Assembly: GCF_022682495.2 (NCBI RefSeq)
Contig: NC_071390.1
Coordinates: 150,264,583 to 150,328,582, forward strand
Source of the DNA: Desmodus rotundus
Lineage: Eukaryota; Chordata; Mammalia; Chiroptera; Phyllostomidae
Reading direction: 5' to 3'
DNA length: 64,000 nt
Each line of letters starts with the position of its first letter. Position 1 is the first letter of the stretch. The notes under the pieces are model-generated. The model worked only from the letters and a program-made list of their open reading frames with translations, was not told the origin of the DNA and did no database searches. The translations under genes and the position numbers were made by a program. Below are positions 11,361 to 23,988 of the stretch, piece after piece.

Positions 11361-12269
11361 AGAAGATGCGCCTATCCTAAGAATTCAAATAGAATTCTTT
11401 CTTAGTAATTGAACCCCATGCAACGGGCCCAGCTGGAAAAAATTACATGAGCCAGCGCCTCTTCCAGATAAGTGTGGCCATATGAATAATTTCGGCCAGG
11501 TTTCTGGATAGAGTTTCAGGACAAGTTTTATAAAGGAGTATGCCTTTTTGCCCTTCTTCCTTCCATCTTTCATCTTTCTGGGATGTGGATATGATGGCTG
11601 AAACTCATGTACAGCAACTGTCTGATGCCAGAGTCAAAGAGGATGAAGAAGAAAGATGGAAGGACCAGGGTCTGTACATCCACAGAGCCACCATCTCAAC
11701 ATGGGCTTGCCTATTGGAATTTCTACTTGGAGAAAAAATTAGTTTTCTATGTTTAACCTGCTGTTTTTTGAGCTTTCTTTTATGTACAGTTGGACCTAAT
11801 TCTAACTGAGGAAGCAACTAACTGGATGTAGAGGGAACAGTGGTGATAGGAGTATAGGTTTGGGTATCAGACAGTGGATAGAACAGGAGTGTGGCAAATG
11901 TGGCCATGTGACAAAGTTCCATGGAGCCTAAAATGGAAGTTCCTAAGTGGAACTTCTTGGGGGAAACCATCAAGGGAAGGGCAAGATTTCTTTGTTCCTT
12001 CTCCCTTCCTGTGGGCTAACATGTGGGTCTGAGAGCTGGACCTCAGCACTCATCTTGGCCAATGATGTGGAGGCTACATGGTGAACAATGAGGAAGAGTG
12101 ACAGAAAGAACTTGGATTTTGGATAATTAGAAAAATGTACCTGCCAAATGGCAAAGAGGGGGGAATCAGCTTTTTATAGTTTATATCACTCTTATTTTAG
12201 TTTTCTGTCATGTGCAACCAAACATAATCTTGGTCCAATGAGTATTAGATGGTAATTTCAGCTGGACAG
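11361..12269. other. Unique non-genic DNA
   Basis: No repeat named and no gene. About 12185-12255 may be the edge of an old LTR but is too diverged to call. Confidence 0.45.
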
Positions 12270-12560
12270 ACGAAGCCAAAGCAGTAAAGTCATTATAAGC
12301 AATATTAAGATACTCGAACTTTATGCTGAAGCAATGAAAAGAAAGTGGATGTCTTTAGTAGTAGATGACAAAGATTGAATTCACTTTTTAAAAAAAAAAT
12401 TACTCTTGGGAGTGAAAGCCTTTGGGGAACATGGGTTGGAGGAGGCAAGACTGGAGTCAGGGAGGGCAGTTAGGAGCCTGTTGTTGCTGCAAAGACATGG
12501 TGAACTTCTGTATGGAGTTAGAGGAGATGAACTGAAAGGAAACTGAAGGGGTAGGACCTC
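12270..12560 (-). repeat. L2 LINE fragment, antisense
   Basis: The antisense L2 blocks 'gaggcaagactggagtcagg' and 'gggcagttaggagcctgttg' are followed by 'ctgcaaagacatggtg', which corresponds to the family's 'ttgcagtaatccaggcgaga' region. An A9 run sits at 12391-12399. Confidence 0.6.
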
Positions 12561-13067
12561 TGGAACTCGACTTAATGATGTGCTGGCTGAGAAGGGAGCA
12601 TCTTTACTACCTTCCAACGTTCTCACTTGGGCATTGCCTCACTCATGAGTTGAAAACATTATAAGGAGCAGTTTAACCAACCTGCAAAACGGAGACCACC
12701 CCTAAACATGCAGAAACTAAGCAGTGGAAGATTCTGAAAACAGGGTATTAACCCAGTTTCAAGATTGCAAGTCCACATGACAGGTGTTTTTAGCATAGTC
12801 AAAAACATGAACAAAATAGATCTTGTCCAAATTTTGGACAAACCGTGTCCATATCCTTTGACCTTTGGTCCAGTTATTTAACCTCCAGGCCTTCAGTTTC
12901 CTCTTCTTTAAAACAGACACTATCACAGAGACTTCACTGGCTGTTGTGCAGAGTAAGTGGAATTCCCAGTAGATGGACTTGACGTAGTAAATGGTTAATA
13001 TGTGATACTTGTTATTTGCTGCTTATTAAATATTTAGATCATCCAAGTGGGAGCATTTCTCCTCCTG
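12561..13067. other. Unique non-genic DNA
   Basis: About 12850-13000 has MIR-like order ('gtccagttatttaacctcc', 'cagtttcctcttctttaaaa') and is probably a MIR on the plus strand. Otherwise nothing is recognised. Confidence 0.5.
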
Positions 13068-13376
13068 TGCTATGAACTGAGTGTTCATGTGTCCCCCAGA
13101 AGATGGGATTTGGAGATGGGACCTTTGGCAGGTATTTAGGTTTTGATGAGGCCATGAGTGTGGAGCCCCCGTGATGGGATTAATGTCCTTATATGAAGAG
13201 GAGGAGGCTTGAATGGCTTCCTGCAAACCAGGAAAAGAGGGGTCTTACCAGGAACTTACTTAGCTGGCACCTTGGACTTGGACCTTTGGCCTCTAAAATT
13301 GTGAGAAATGACTTTCTGTTGTTGAAGCCATCCTGCCTATGGTATTTTGTTATAGCAGCCCACGCTGACTAAGACA
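13068..13376 (+). mobile_element. MLT1-type LTR (ERVL-MaLR), sense
   Basis: It starts TG at 13068 ('tgctatgaactgagtgttca'), keeps the internal 'gatgaggccatgagtgtgga' and 'tgggattaatgtccttata' blocks, and ends '...cagcccacgctgactaagaca' with CA at 13375-13376. Flanking pentamers TCCTG and CCCTG match at four of five bases, consistent with the 5-bp duplication of ERVL-type elements. It is a solo LTR. Confidence 0.85.
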
Positions 13377-14639
13377 CCCTGCTTAGTCTCTTAAAGATTG
13401 TTAGTACATAGCACAGGGTGTAGGATCTTCAATCTCAACTAAATCTCATAAGACAGTACATTCTCAATAAAAATAAAGGGAATAAAATAACCCACAGTAT
13501 CCATGATGGTCCAAGAAGAACCTATTCAGGTTTACCTTCATATTGATTCTCTTTATGCTCTGAGATCTCTCTCAGCTTCTCCCAATGGCTGTATATTCCA
13601 CATGGAAGTTCCAACAAAACATTTTTTAAATTAAGTGTTTTTAAACACTTAAAAGATTTTGATAAAATTCTTGAGGTCTTAATGTGGTATAAAAATGATT
13701 CCTTCTCTTTTATAATTTTTTTTCTTTGGAAGAATCTCAGTTGGCTTTATTGAACCAAAAAAAAAAAAAGAGCCAGCATAACATATAATATTAACCAGCT
13801 ATAAATCTGGAAGAAATTAAAAAACCAGACAGAAGTCTTTGATTTTTAGAGCACATTTAATCATGTTTTAAAGCAAAATGAAATGCCACAAATCTATTCA
13901 GACATTCCAAATAGTGAAGAAATAATTTTTATCAAAATCTTGTAACCTTACTCACACCGAAAGAAATTGTCCCTAAGCAATGCTGACAACCCCATCTGAG
14001 ATGCGAATCTGAAAACACTGTGTATTTTTTAAATTATACTTTGGAAGTGAATATGCTCAATGAAATTCCAGAATTAGTCCACTCCAGTTTGGCAATAGGC
14101 AATGACTCATCAAAAACTCCTCCCCTGTTTCCTTTTGGCAAAACCCCCCACCTCCCCTGCACTCACACACATGCACACAAACATAGGCACGCACACACAC
14201 AAATCTTGATTTAGAACCAATGGCTATGACACATCAAAATATTCACAGTTCATCCAATAGACTTGCATTCGCTTTTCCTGCCTCTGTTTCTCTATCCCAG
14301 ATGGAGGGAAACCATCTCATTTACCACCTGGAACCTCTCCTGGATGAGCTGATATGCAGAGAACCTCCTGGTCTAAGGTGGTAGGTAGGTGGACCCTTTG
14401 TGCTTATAAATCAGGCTGCTCAACAGTCTCTCACAGAATGCCAAGAGAACTACGTGTCTGATCCCCACAAAACCAAAACTGAAATGGGTCGACATGTACT
14501 GCACAGTGATCATAGAACAAATGATTTACCAAGAGACAAACCGTCTTCCAGTGAGATGACAGTTAGTTTTACTCCCACGGCCAAAGAGGCAGACAGTGTC
14601 CATGAAAGAAATTAGCTTCAAAATCCATGGTTTTGGCTC
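13377..14639. other. Unique AT-rich non-genic DNA with a CA-rich tract
   Basis: No gene. CA-rich simple sequence lies at about 14161-14202. Poly(A) runs occur near 13757-13769. Nothing else is assigned. Confidence 0.5.
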
Positions 14640-14998
14640 ATAATAGTTTTTTTTTCAATTAACTATTTTTGAAATATAATCTACATACATGAAATTTATT
14701 CTTTTGAAGTGTAGAATTTAGTGGGTTTGATTTAGCATATTCACAAATTTCTACAACCATCACTATTATCTATTTCCAGAGCATTTTGTTAATGACAAAA
14801 AGAAACACGGCACTATTTAGAAGGATGGCCCACTGGCAGCCCCACCCTAGGCAATCGTTACTGCAACCCCCGGCAAGCACCGATCTCTTTCTGTCTCTGT
14901 GAGTTTGCCTATTCTTGACATTTCTTACAAATGGCATCATGCAACATGTGGCCTTTTGTGTCTGGCTTCTTTCACTTAACAATAGTTTTAAGATTCTA
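14640..14998 (-). mobile_element. Old L1 3' end, antisense
   Basis: It shows the antisense pattern of mammalian-wide L1 (L1M) 3' ends: 'gaagtgtagaatttagtggg', 'caaatttctacaaccatcac', 'ctgtctctgtgagtttgcct', 'cttacaaatggcatcatgca' and 'tgtgtctggcttctttcact'. It covers 3' UTR to late ORF2. No coding potential remains. Confidence 0.85.
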
Positions 14999-15084
14999 GA
15001 TGAGTGCTTTTGATGCTATGTTGAATGTCTCTCCTAACAGTTACCACATATGTTGACGTGCTCTAACACGCACGATCTCACATC

Positions 15085-15260
15085 AGCCTTACAACAGTGA
15101 AGTGAGGTGTATGCAATTATATCCATTCGGGATGAGGACATGGGGCTCATAGAGAAATCAAGTAACTTCCCTAAGGTCACACAGTTAATAAGCAATAGAG
15201 AAGGATTTCAATTTAGTTTACATCCATTTGACTCCAAAGCACTGATGTTAGCTTCCAGGC
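15085..15260 (-). repeat. MIR SINE, antisense
   Basis: The antisense MIR blocks are in order: 'gatgaggacatggggctcat', 'caagtaacttccctaaggtc', 'acacagttaataagcaatag' and 'tttgactccaaagcactgat'. Confidence 0.85.
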
Positions 15261-16064
15261 TCCAGGGCCAGAATTCTTAGAGATGTCTTCAGTCATCCCT
15301 CTTTAAGTCTCTAATTGGTGGGCTAATAAATCAGATTATTCACTAACAGAAACTGGTCTTCTGTTAGTGAATATAAATCTTATAAATATATAAAAGAAGA
15401 GTCATCTTGTTGTCCATCACTATGTCTATGTAAAAGACTCAACCCTAAGAATCTGGAGATGAGATCCAACTTATTCCTGAAACTCTTCAAAGAGTGACAA
15501 AACATCCAAGCAGCAATGGCGACCGGCTGTCAATTTCGTGTTTCCCCAGAGGAAATGATACAGTTTACAGTTGCAATCCACAGTTCCGTCTTTAACCTCA
15601 TGTCAACTACGTGTGTCACTTCCTACCCTGGAATTTCAGGAAGCCAAATGGTCAGGAGTTACGGGCCCCATTGCTCCCTGTTTCTACCCTCCTTATAAGC
15701 CTCGAGATCTACAAACTGTGAAGTTCAGAAGTGGGCTGCATGGGATGACAAGGAGGAAAACAGAGGGTATGACTAATTCTTCCTTAAAACACTGGACCCA
15801 GGATGCATTTTGGATGCAGGTGCAGAGGAAATGGTCTTTTAAGGATGATAAATTACTAGGCACATGATTAAAATGGAGCCAACCAAACTCAAACACTCAG
15901 ATCTTCATCCCAGTTCAATTTGAGGCTTGAGGTGAATCCTGTAAAAGGTAGAAGATAGCACCATTCTCCCCTCAGTCTATAGGGAGGGCAGGCCTGTCTG
16001 CCTGGCTCTTCGTGCTGCCTGTCTGCTCTTTCCACCTTCTCTGCCATTATGCCCGAGAGAGCTA
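15261..16064. other. Unique non-genic DNA
   Basis: It contains an inverted repeat around 15342-15371: 'ttcactaacag' and its complement 'ctgttagtgaa' separated by a short AT-rich spacer. No gene. Overlapping frames of under 100 codons at 15516-15896 show no domain. Confidence 0.55.
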
Positions 16065-16300
16065 ACTCTACTATAGAGTCAGATGGAACGGCGTCCGAAC
16101 CCTCACTCTGCAGATTCCTAGGTACGAGGCAAATTACTTCACCTCTCTCAGCCTGTGTTTCCTCACTTGCTGGATACGAATATTAAAACCAACCTCTTAG
16201 GGCTGTTAGGATGATTAAATGAGATAAAATATGTAAAGCACTCAGCAGAGTGTTTGATAAGTAGTTGGTCCCAGTAAACATCAGCTATTGTTTTTATAAA
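16065..16300 (+). repeat. MIR SINE, sense
   Basis: It is nearly full length, reading 'ggcaaattacttcacctctc', 'agcctgtgtttcctcacttg', 'ggctgttaggatgattaaat', 'gtaaagcactcagcagagtg' and 'catcagctattg'. It is one of the best-preserved MIRs here. Confidence 0.9.
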
Positions 16301-19300
16301 TTTCTCTTGGATATTTGGCAGTTCATCCCAGCGAGATGCTCTGCTGTCTCTACTTTAGCTGGCAGGACACACATGATTTAGAGAGCCAGGGAGGGAATGC
16401 AAATGTGAGCCAGCTCTAATAAATAGGTGCTAGCTGGGATGAGGCCTGCATTGGAAAGAAAAAAGCTTTCAGAGGCTGAGAAAGTGAAGCATTTTTTGGC
16501 TTTGGCTCATCAGACCTCCTCCTCTTAGAGGAGGAAGAGATTAGAGGTTGGGCCCAAGTAAGAAGCCCAAACAATGGAAGATGCTGAGGGGAGAGGGGAA
16601 TGCCAAGGCCAATATTGCCCATGAGAGCCAAGGTTCAGAAAGTGAGAGTGGGAACAGGGGGATTCAAGTCACGTGGGAGTGAGGAGAACAGCTGCGGCCA
16701 TTGTTAACCGCACGACTCCTGGGAGCACGTTTGGAATGGGCACCGTGTCCTCACCGGGAACTGTGTCTCGGTGAGAGGAGCACAAGCCGCATTTCAGCCC
16801 CCCACCCTTCCCCACTCGTCTCCTCAAATGGGCCCTTGAGCAGCACCTGCCCTTCACAACCCTAAGTGTCCTTCGGCCGGGGCTGTAAGTCTGAGCCTGG
16901 ATCTAGACCAAGAGTCCAGAACAGGGAAGATGAGAACAAGTAGGCTGATCTCCGTGCACAGCGGGAAGGGAGGAGAGACGATCTTAGCAATGTGTTTCTC
17001 CCTATTTTGCCATATTTGTGAACCACAATAGCAGGCTGGGTTCTTCAGGAACAGAAGCTGAGATGGAGGCTGGGATATAAGAGGTTTATTAGGGATCAGC
17101 CCCTGTGAAGGAAAAGGGGTGGAAGCAGAATTGGGCAAGCTCACAAAGTTTCAGCCAGTGTGGGTGGGTGTGGGGTGTTGAGGGTGAGGGCCTGGAGCAG
17201 GTGTTGCTCCTCAGAGGGTCAGAGAAGGTGGGGGTCTCTATACCCCCCTCAAACTCAGGCTGACTGGGGAAGGGCATGACCTTGGGCAGCTCTGTGCCAT
17301 GGAACGGGATCCTGAAGGAGCTGTCAGCTGCCGGCTGTCTGTTGACGACTCTCCCCCCAGCTGGGCGGCAAGGCCTTCCTTACAGGGCAGTCTGGGCAGC
17401 GCATGGTGGTGGCTACCACAGCCACCTCTGCAACTACTCATAGTCAATTAGCACTGAATTTGCCAATCCTGAAGCATGGCTCCTTGGGAAATAGGAGAGA
17501 GGTTCCTGTGAGCCTCACCTTCATATCAGTGGATCAGTACATAATCTTATTTTAGGGATTTTTTTTGAGGCACTTTTAAAAACAGTATATTATTGCTTGG
17601 TTAACACTGAACTCACAGCCAACAGCCCCACAATTCACTCCTGAAGGAAGCTTATCTAATGCACCTGTTTTGTGTTTTCTCCACCAGGCTCCTCCCCGCC
17701 TTCCAGGGCCTAAGAACACTGGACTGAGTTTCAGAACTATGCCTGGGAGCCATCTGAGATAGCAAAATCATCAGCAAAAAGCACAAAAATGCAACAAAAA
17801 ATGTGGCACTAAAAATGGACCTCTCAAAGGACTCTTGTTTACAGAATGGGAGCTGAAACAAGGAAGCAGGGAGAAACCCCGTTCAACCTCAGCTGGGAGC
17901 GCTGGTGTCAGGCAGCCCATATTTTTTACCGCTCTTCCTGTCTGCAAATACCCGCAAAAGCACTATGAGTATTGACTTTGGGGTTACAAGTAAATTTTAG
18001 CAAGTAGGTAAATTCATAAATTTAGAATCCACGAATAATGAGAATCAACTGTACTTAACATTTTTAATTGCCATCTTTCTTATCATTTGAATACTCTACT
18101 CTCATTTGGTAATATTGATGAAATTATAGTTTAAATCTGCAGAATATAGTATTTTTTAACACATTAATTTGAATACATTACTGTTAAAATTAAATGGTTT
18201 ATATTTATACCACCCAATATCATCTCGTATACTCGCAGTGGTGCACAGACCTCGGGAGGCAGTGGTCCTCTGAGGATGGGTTTTGTGGGTGTCACGGGTT
18301 CGATATGTGGATGATTTGGTCCGACTGGATCTCAGGAAATGCTTCTCTCCTTGGGTTTCTGCTGGACTCACTCATTTGCTCCAGGATCATTAGACTAAGA
18401 GAGGCTACTCTTCCATATCCCACTCAGCATAAGTTGTGTTTTTTCCTTCACTTGCTAATGAAACAACAGCTTGTGTTTAATGTGGATTGATTCAAATACG
18501 AGAATTCAGCAACTTTCCAAATCCACCAACTTCCTGTGTGGTTAAGTGTTCCCACACTTGATGAAAATGGAGAAAGGAAATGACAAAGGATTGGGATAGT
18601 ATCCTAAGAGCTATGTTTGCTTTAAAAAATCTTAATAAAAGATTTCTCCAGTTTATTTTTCATAACTTTATGGAAAGCAAGAATAATTTCTGTGAAAGAG
18701 CAGGTTTTCAGGCAAAATGCCATTAAATCTCCTAGCACACTGTAAATCTCCTAGTACAGCGTAAATAAGTCTGGGGGTTTTGTGAAGGCAGCCCCTGCAA
18801 ACGAGCCCACACGGTCAGGTCCCCTCGTGTACCATCCTGTCTTCTTATTTCCGAAGAGATTTACTTGTACTTGGAAGCCATGAGTGACTGCATCCTCGTT
18901 TTTGCCAGCTTTCCTGTCTCTGCCGTAGATATCTTACATGACCTGCAATCAGTGTTCATATTCCTGTTCTCACGTGAATCCAAACGCACACGTTACTTTT
19001 GCTTGATACTGTATTTTCCACACTTCAGAATTGCCTTGATCACAGGTTTATTCAATAAACGTCTTTGCCAAGAACTGCCCAGGACTTGAAGTTAGTCCAG
19101 TTCCAGGCCCCACAGAAGGCTTGGTTGATTAGGTGAACACAGCTCCAAACACTTTCTCAAGATGCTCCTATTACTGCATCTTCTGAGCCACTGCTTTAAC
19201 GCCTGTTGCTAATAATCCCCTAGGTTATGGGTTTCCCTGACACAGGATTTGTCTCAGGAGGCCGTGAGCAGCCCTGCCTGGCATGTGAGCGCAAGGTCAG

Positions 19301-20483
19301 CAGAACTGCCCATCACCCTCTCCATGCCGGAGCCAGGACCTGCCTATGGAATCTGCGAGCCTGTCTAATTGTGGCAACCGTCACAGTGAGCCAAAACCCA
19401 GCTCTGCTGATGGAAGCAAGATGCACGGTTCTGGGCAGCCCACAAAACCCAAGATACCACCTTGCAAAAGTTTTGCTCTGTCTCAGAGCTTTTGACTAGG
19501 CAACCACCCCATTGATAGATGGAGCTTCCAAACTATACCCGGGCCACCTGCTTGACTAATTGAAAGTACTTTATTCTTCAGCTTGGGAAACTTGTTTGAT
19601 ATAGCTCCCTCTACTGGGCGACTCGTCATTCTGAAGCTTTTGTTGTTAACAAAAGTCTAGAAGAGAATCCATCCAGTTACCCATTGAGGAACCTACTGGT
19701 ACAGTCAGTGAGGAATCCGCACTGTCTGATGTGAAAACACTAAGGGACATATAAGCAGGACCCTCTGAGTTTTTTCCAATCCTTTTTGGGTGGTTTACCC
19801 CTCTGTGCAACTTGTCATATGAAGGGGAATAAAAGGGCAGCAATCCTGACCAGCCTTCCAAGAGGTACAAGATAATATGGTTAAAGTGTTTTCTTCTAGG
19901 GACAAATATGATCCCAAGTTCAGCTCCACAGGAAGTCAACAAGCATGAGAAGCAACAGGGCAAAGTGTTCCAGAAAGGCAAGCCAAAACACATTGACTTA
20001 AAGCGCCCTTCCAAAATACAGACAGACCAAAAGGAAAACAGGCAGCTGTCTGGAGAGCCTTATCTAGGACATCAGTGGGAACCCCGGGCTTGGACCAAAG
20101 GCTGTTTGTGACCTTTGTTGAACTCCTGCAGACTCTTAAAAACGGGCAGTCCAGATTTGCTTCTTTTCTCCTGTATTTCCTTTCCTCCCGCAGCAGAGCT
20201 GGGGTAACAGGAAGCTCTAAAGCAGGAGATGAGGCAGTCAAGGTTTCTGAAAAAGTGCCTCTTCTCTCTAGACCTCAAGATCCTCTTGGTCTCAGTTCTG
20301 CACACGAGTGAAGATGACTCACAGCTGAGCCGGAGTGGTGAGCCCACCCCTGTCGCACACTTGTACACGCCACCCCCAGACTCACTGTAAACATGGTCCG
20401 TGTTGGGGTTTGAGGAAGTGCCATAAATAACAGTTTTCTTCCCGGTCACAGGAGTCAGGCAAGTGGAGACCAAAATGACAATC
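16301..20483. other. Long stretch without a recognised gene
   Basis: Mixed composition. About 17040-17280 may be part of an old LTR ('gaggtttattagggatcagc') but I could not assign it. About 17950-18055 ends in 'cgaataatgagaatcaactg', a phrase typical of an old repeat family I cannot name. Minus-strand open frames of 122 codons (19646-20014) and 177 codons (20072-20605) have no recognisable domain, and the latter runs into a Tigger-like transposon. No exon could be supported. Confidence 0.5.
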
Positions 20484-20835
20484 CATGCACATTTCATTTT
20501 ATTGTGCGTTGCTTCATTGCCTTTCTTAGGTATTGCCTTGTCTACAAGTTGAAGGACTGTGGCAACCCTGCATTGAGCAAGTCTGTAGGCACCATTTTCC
20601 AACACTCAGATGACGGTTAACATTTTTTAATGATAAAGTATTTTTAATTAAGATATTTACCTTGGTTTTTTTTAGATATAATGCTATTACTAGACTATAG
20701 TATAGTGTAAACATAACTTTTATATGCACCGAGAAACCAAAAAGAGAAAAGATTGTGTGACTCCCTCTACTGCAATACTCCCTTTATTGTGGTGGTCTGG
20801 GATGGAACCCACGGTACCTCCATGGTGTGCCTGTA
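20484..20835 (+). mobile_element. Internally deleted Tigger1-like (pogo-type) DNA transposon
   Basis: The left part reads 'cattttattgtgcgttgctt', 'agttgaaggactgtggcaac' and 'cctgcattgagcaagtctgt', the left end of Tigger1. The right part resumes at 'aatgataaagtatttttaat' and 'agtgtaaacataacttttat', then 'gtggtctgggatggaaccca', closing in 'ggtgtgcctgta'. A full Tigger1 is about 2.4 kb, so this about 350-bp copy lacks the transposase gene. Tiggers insert at TA; the left border is decayed. Confidence 0.85.
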
Positions 20836-21309
20836 CTGATAACAGCTGGGCTGGAGAATGTAGCTTTAAATACATTAGCCACGTGGGCTTCCTAGTCTCT
20901 CCTCCTATGCTGAACTTACCCAGTTACAAGCAGCAGCTTCCCAGCAAAGCCCGCCCCTGTGAAGTTTGTAGCACTGAGAGGCAGAAGACAATGGTTCCAC
21001 CAGGGAATGACTGAGTCACCCTGTTCTGAACTCACAGATCAGAGAAGTCACCCCTCATCCCCTAGGGAGATGAATGAAGGCGTGGCAAGAGGCCAGGAAT
21101 GGTGCTCTAAGACAGGACTCCACATGGAAGGAAACATCAAGGGGAGGCGATGTCTCCTCTGGAAGCCTGCGCCTCTTTCCTTTTGTGCGGGCACAGGCGG
21201 GAACACTCACACACACCACCAGCCCCTCCCACAAAGACTGAGTCAGAGCTCCACCCTGGGCTTTGGTAGCCTGAGATGACATTTACTGCTGCCCTTACCA
21301 TTCTGCACC
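20836..21309. other. Unique non-genic DNA
   Basis: Overlapping open frames of 75-106 codons on both strands (20724-21282), with no domain. No repeat named. Confidence 0.5.
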
Positions 21310-21452
21310 ATAACTGATTGTTTAACTACTCCCTGAATTAGAACTTGAACTCCTGGAAGGCAAGACTATAGGGCATTCATTACCTTTTAAGTACACCTCT
21401 GTATCACTGGTGCCTAGTACTAGCACATAGTAGATGCTCAAGAAATGTTTCT
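21310..21452 (+). repeat. L2 LINE 3' end, sense
   Basis: The L2 tail is readable: 'gaacttgaactcctggaagg', 'atcactggtgcctagtacta' and 'gcacatagtagatgctcaag'. The normal terminal short tandem repeat has been replaced or extended by the GGAT microsatellite that follows. Confidence 0.8.
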
Positions 21453-21502
21453 AGGATGGATGGATGGATGGATGGATGGATGGATGGATGGATGGATGGA
21501 TG
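21453..21502 (+). repeat. (GGAT)n microsatellite
   Basis: About 12 nearly perfect tetramer copies directly follow an L2 3' end. L2 elements end in short tandem units, so the array probably grew from the L2 tail. It is likely length-variable. Confidence 0.95.
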
Positions 21503-22239
21503 ATTGAATGGACAAAACAAATGAATAAAGACTAAAACCATGGGAGCTTTTTTCTAGAGACAAATTAAGGATTTGACTCGGTCTCTGGCCAAATTTGCCT
21601 CAAGCCTGAGGGTTATTCTAGAGCAGTCCTGGAACCAGTCAGCCTCACAGAGGCCGCCAGAGCGGAGAGCTGGATCTGAACTAAATTCCTCAGAATGCCA
21701 GGGTTTTCCAGGTCCCATCAGCCCTGCTGGATCTCCACAGCCCAGCTCCAGCCCCTCGGCCTGCGTGGGGTCCTTTCCTGGGGTCCTGTGAGGTCTCTCT
21801 CAGCTCTCCACATGTCCCCACTGCTTCCCACTCTCCCTTTTCTAGGCTTCGGACCCTCTCCATCCTGACTGGAGACCTGGCTTGGGGGTCTCCAACCCGG
21901 GAAAACACAAGTCTCTCCCAACTGAAGCACAACTGTTAATAAAAAAGAGCTAAGTATTCACATATTATACATCATCTTTTTTTTTTTTTTTGGCCTGGTA
22001 TGGACTCAAATTTTTATGGAAAAAAATCTTCCCCAGAGAATGTACTCAATAAATACTGATTATATAACTAGTCGGTCAATGTAATGTGTCTAATTACATT
22101 GATAAGAGGCACGGCGGTTTGGACTTTGGATGAAGCAAGACTGCGGAAAAGAGGCACTGTAAGACCCACTGGCTTTTTCCCGGGGTGTGTGATGCGGCGG
22201 CTAAGACGTGAAAACTGGCCCAGCAGACCAGTGCCCGTC
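21503..22239. other. Unique non-genic DNA
   Basis: A T14 run lies near 21978-21991. No gene. Overlapping frames at 21573-21932 reflect GC-rich sequence. Confidence 0.5.
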
Positions 22240-22430
22240 TTCCACCTCTGCTGCTACTTTGACGAGTCCTACAGTTTTCCTAAATGCAGTTTTCTCTCCC
22301 GTAATCCAGAGACAATACTCATACCCATCTCATAGGACTGTCGAATGGGAATTGTAGAATAAAGTACATAAAATGCTTAGCGTGGTATCAGGCACATAGT
22401 AAGTATTTAACATAAATACGTTGTTCATTG
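22240..22430 (+). repeat. MIR SINE, sense
   Basis: The blocks 'gacaatactcatacccatct', 'cataggactgtcgaatggga' and 'ggtatcaggcacatagtaag' are followed by 'tatttaacataaatacg', in MIR sense order. Confidence 0.8.
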
Positions 22431-23471
22431 TTGATGTTTTTCTTTAAGATTCTGTGCAGTGCAGGCAGCTTTGGGGTGGGGGCGGAATTGTAAAAAGTTT
22501 TCAGGAACCTGCTTGAAGGGGTAAAGCCCAGGTGACTCCTTGCTGTGTCACAGCTCTGGGAATGGTTTTCTGCAAAATGAAGATGAGCGGTAAATGGGGT
22601 CAGGGAAATCTATGGGAGCAGAGTCTTCAATCACTAAATCAAGCTCAGCCCTAATCCATGACCTCTCACCCCCCGAAACCCTGACAAGGAAACCTCATGC
22701 TCTTATCTGAAGAGTTTGCTCTGGGGATCTCACTCAAACTCCACTTATTGCTCAAAGGTAGCAGAAATAGACAGAGAGAGACAGAGAGAGCTCTCTCATG
22801 CCTGCTGTTGGCCAACCCAGCTATCCCTGGGACCGACCCTGCTTCCTGCCTCCCGCATGAGGGGAGACAAGCCCCTTGGCCCAGCAGCCAGCAAAGGTCT
22901 TGGAGGGACACCTTGCATCAGACCTGCCAGGGAAAACAGAGCCCCGCCTTTTGCTGCCTTGGGCCGCCTTTTGGGGATGTTGTGGAGTGGTGTGGGTGCA
23001 CGTGTGTGGCCGTGGAGGAAAGCAGCCCATCCCCACTGGGGACCTGGAGGGATGGAGGAACAACTGTGGAATTGGGGGGAAGCCTGGGGGCTATTTTAGG
23101 GCAGGCCCACAAACTGAAGTCAATGGAGGTTTTGTTTATGTAACATCTGCAGAAGGCCCTTTAGAGAAAATAACCCCGGTCTCCAGGCCAGAGCTCCAGC
23201 GAGCAGGGGTGCGGCTGGGAGCTTCCTGTTGTTCTTGGCCCAGCTGCCCAGCTGTTTGTTCGGCTCTTCTCTGAGAGCTGTTGGCTTCCAAGCTGTCTGC
23301 TCCTTCCAGGCGCCCTCTCTTTAGCTTCCTTCCTACAGGGCAGAACAGACAGAATTGTCCCTCAGTGGTGGTGACCCAGGCTCTGCGGCCCAGAGAGTTG
23401 CCCTCCTGACCCCAGACTCCCTGACCACTATGCAGCCTCAGCACATTTCAGGGTGTCCTTCTCACACATTT
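22431..23471. other. GC-rich unique DNA with overlapping open frames
   Basis: Three plus-strand frames of 127-148 codons overlap at 22697-23274, and others lie opposite. Openness in several frames at once is what GC-rich non-coding DNA gives. None has a recognised domain. An AG-rich palindromic patch, 'agagagctctct', is at about 22786-22797. Confidence 0.5.
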
Positions 23472-23707
23472 TTAAAAAGATTTATTTATTTTTAGAGAGA
23501 GGGGGAGGGAGGGAGAAAGGGAAAGAAACATCAATGTGAGAGAGAAGCATCGATGTGAGAGAGAAACATCGATCAGTTTGCCTCTCATATGTGCCTCATC
23601 CGGGGACCAAACCCACAACCCAGGTATGTGCCCTGACTGGGACTCGAACCAGCGGCCTTTCACTTTTCAGGACAACACCCAGGCAACTGAACCACACCAG
23701 TCAGGGC
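23472..23707 (-). mobile_element. Ves SINE (bat-specific), antisense
   Basis: On the minus strand it starts 'gccctgactggtgtggttca' and carries the Pol III A box ('tggttcagttgcc') and B box ('ggttcgagtcccag', at about 23638-23651). The CT-rich body with 'catcgatgtttctctc' and an A/T-rich tail follow. It is flanked by CACATTT at 23465-23471 and 23712-23718. This family is tRNA-derived, moved by L1, and known only from bats. It is the key evidence for the host. Confidence 0.92.
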
Positions 23708-23734
23708 CTTGCACATTTCTTTACCTGAGGGTTC

Positions 23735-23850
23735 GCTGGCAGATCCCAGAGTGGTTAGTGAAAGGGGCATGGCTTGAGGTCAGCCAGCACGAGTCTGAAT
23801 CCAAATCTGCCGTTTGGTAGTTGCTGGATCTAGGGCAACTTGCATTATAC
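23735..23850 (+). repeat. MIR SINE fragment, sense
   Basis: The MIR 5' part is readable: 'agtgaaaggggcatggcttg', 'gagtctgaatccaaatctgc' and 'ctggatctagggcaacttgc'. The 3' part is missing. Confidence 0.7.
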
Positions 23851-23988
23851 CCCAAGTTATTTATTACGTGTGTGCAAAAATGTATACAAGTACACCAGAG
23901 ATAAATGATATTTTAATTTCCCTTCCCACAGGCTCATACGAAGACATAATAACTATGTTGTTATCTTTCTGAAATACAGGTTCCCTTG

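Noticed and set aside
17040..17450. Possible old LTR ('gaggtttattagggatcagc')
   Set aside because: I could not place it in any family or find its borders.
20072..20605. 177-codon minus-strand open frame
   Set aside because: It runs from unique DNA into a Tigger-like transposon, has no recognisable domain, and shorter frames are open on the opposite strand.
21453..21502. Tandem array as a CRISPR-like or regulatory array
   Set aside because: It is a simple GGAT microsatellite after an L2 tail in a mammalian genome.
22697..23274. Three overlapping plus-strand frames of 127-148 codons
   Set aside because: Several frames open at once on both strands in GC-rich DNA indicates composition, not coding.
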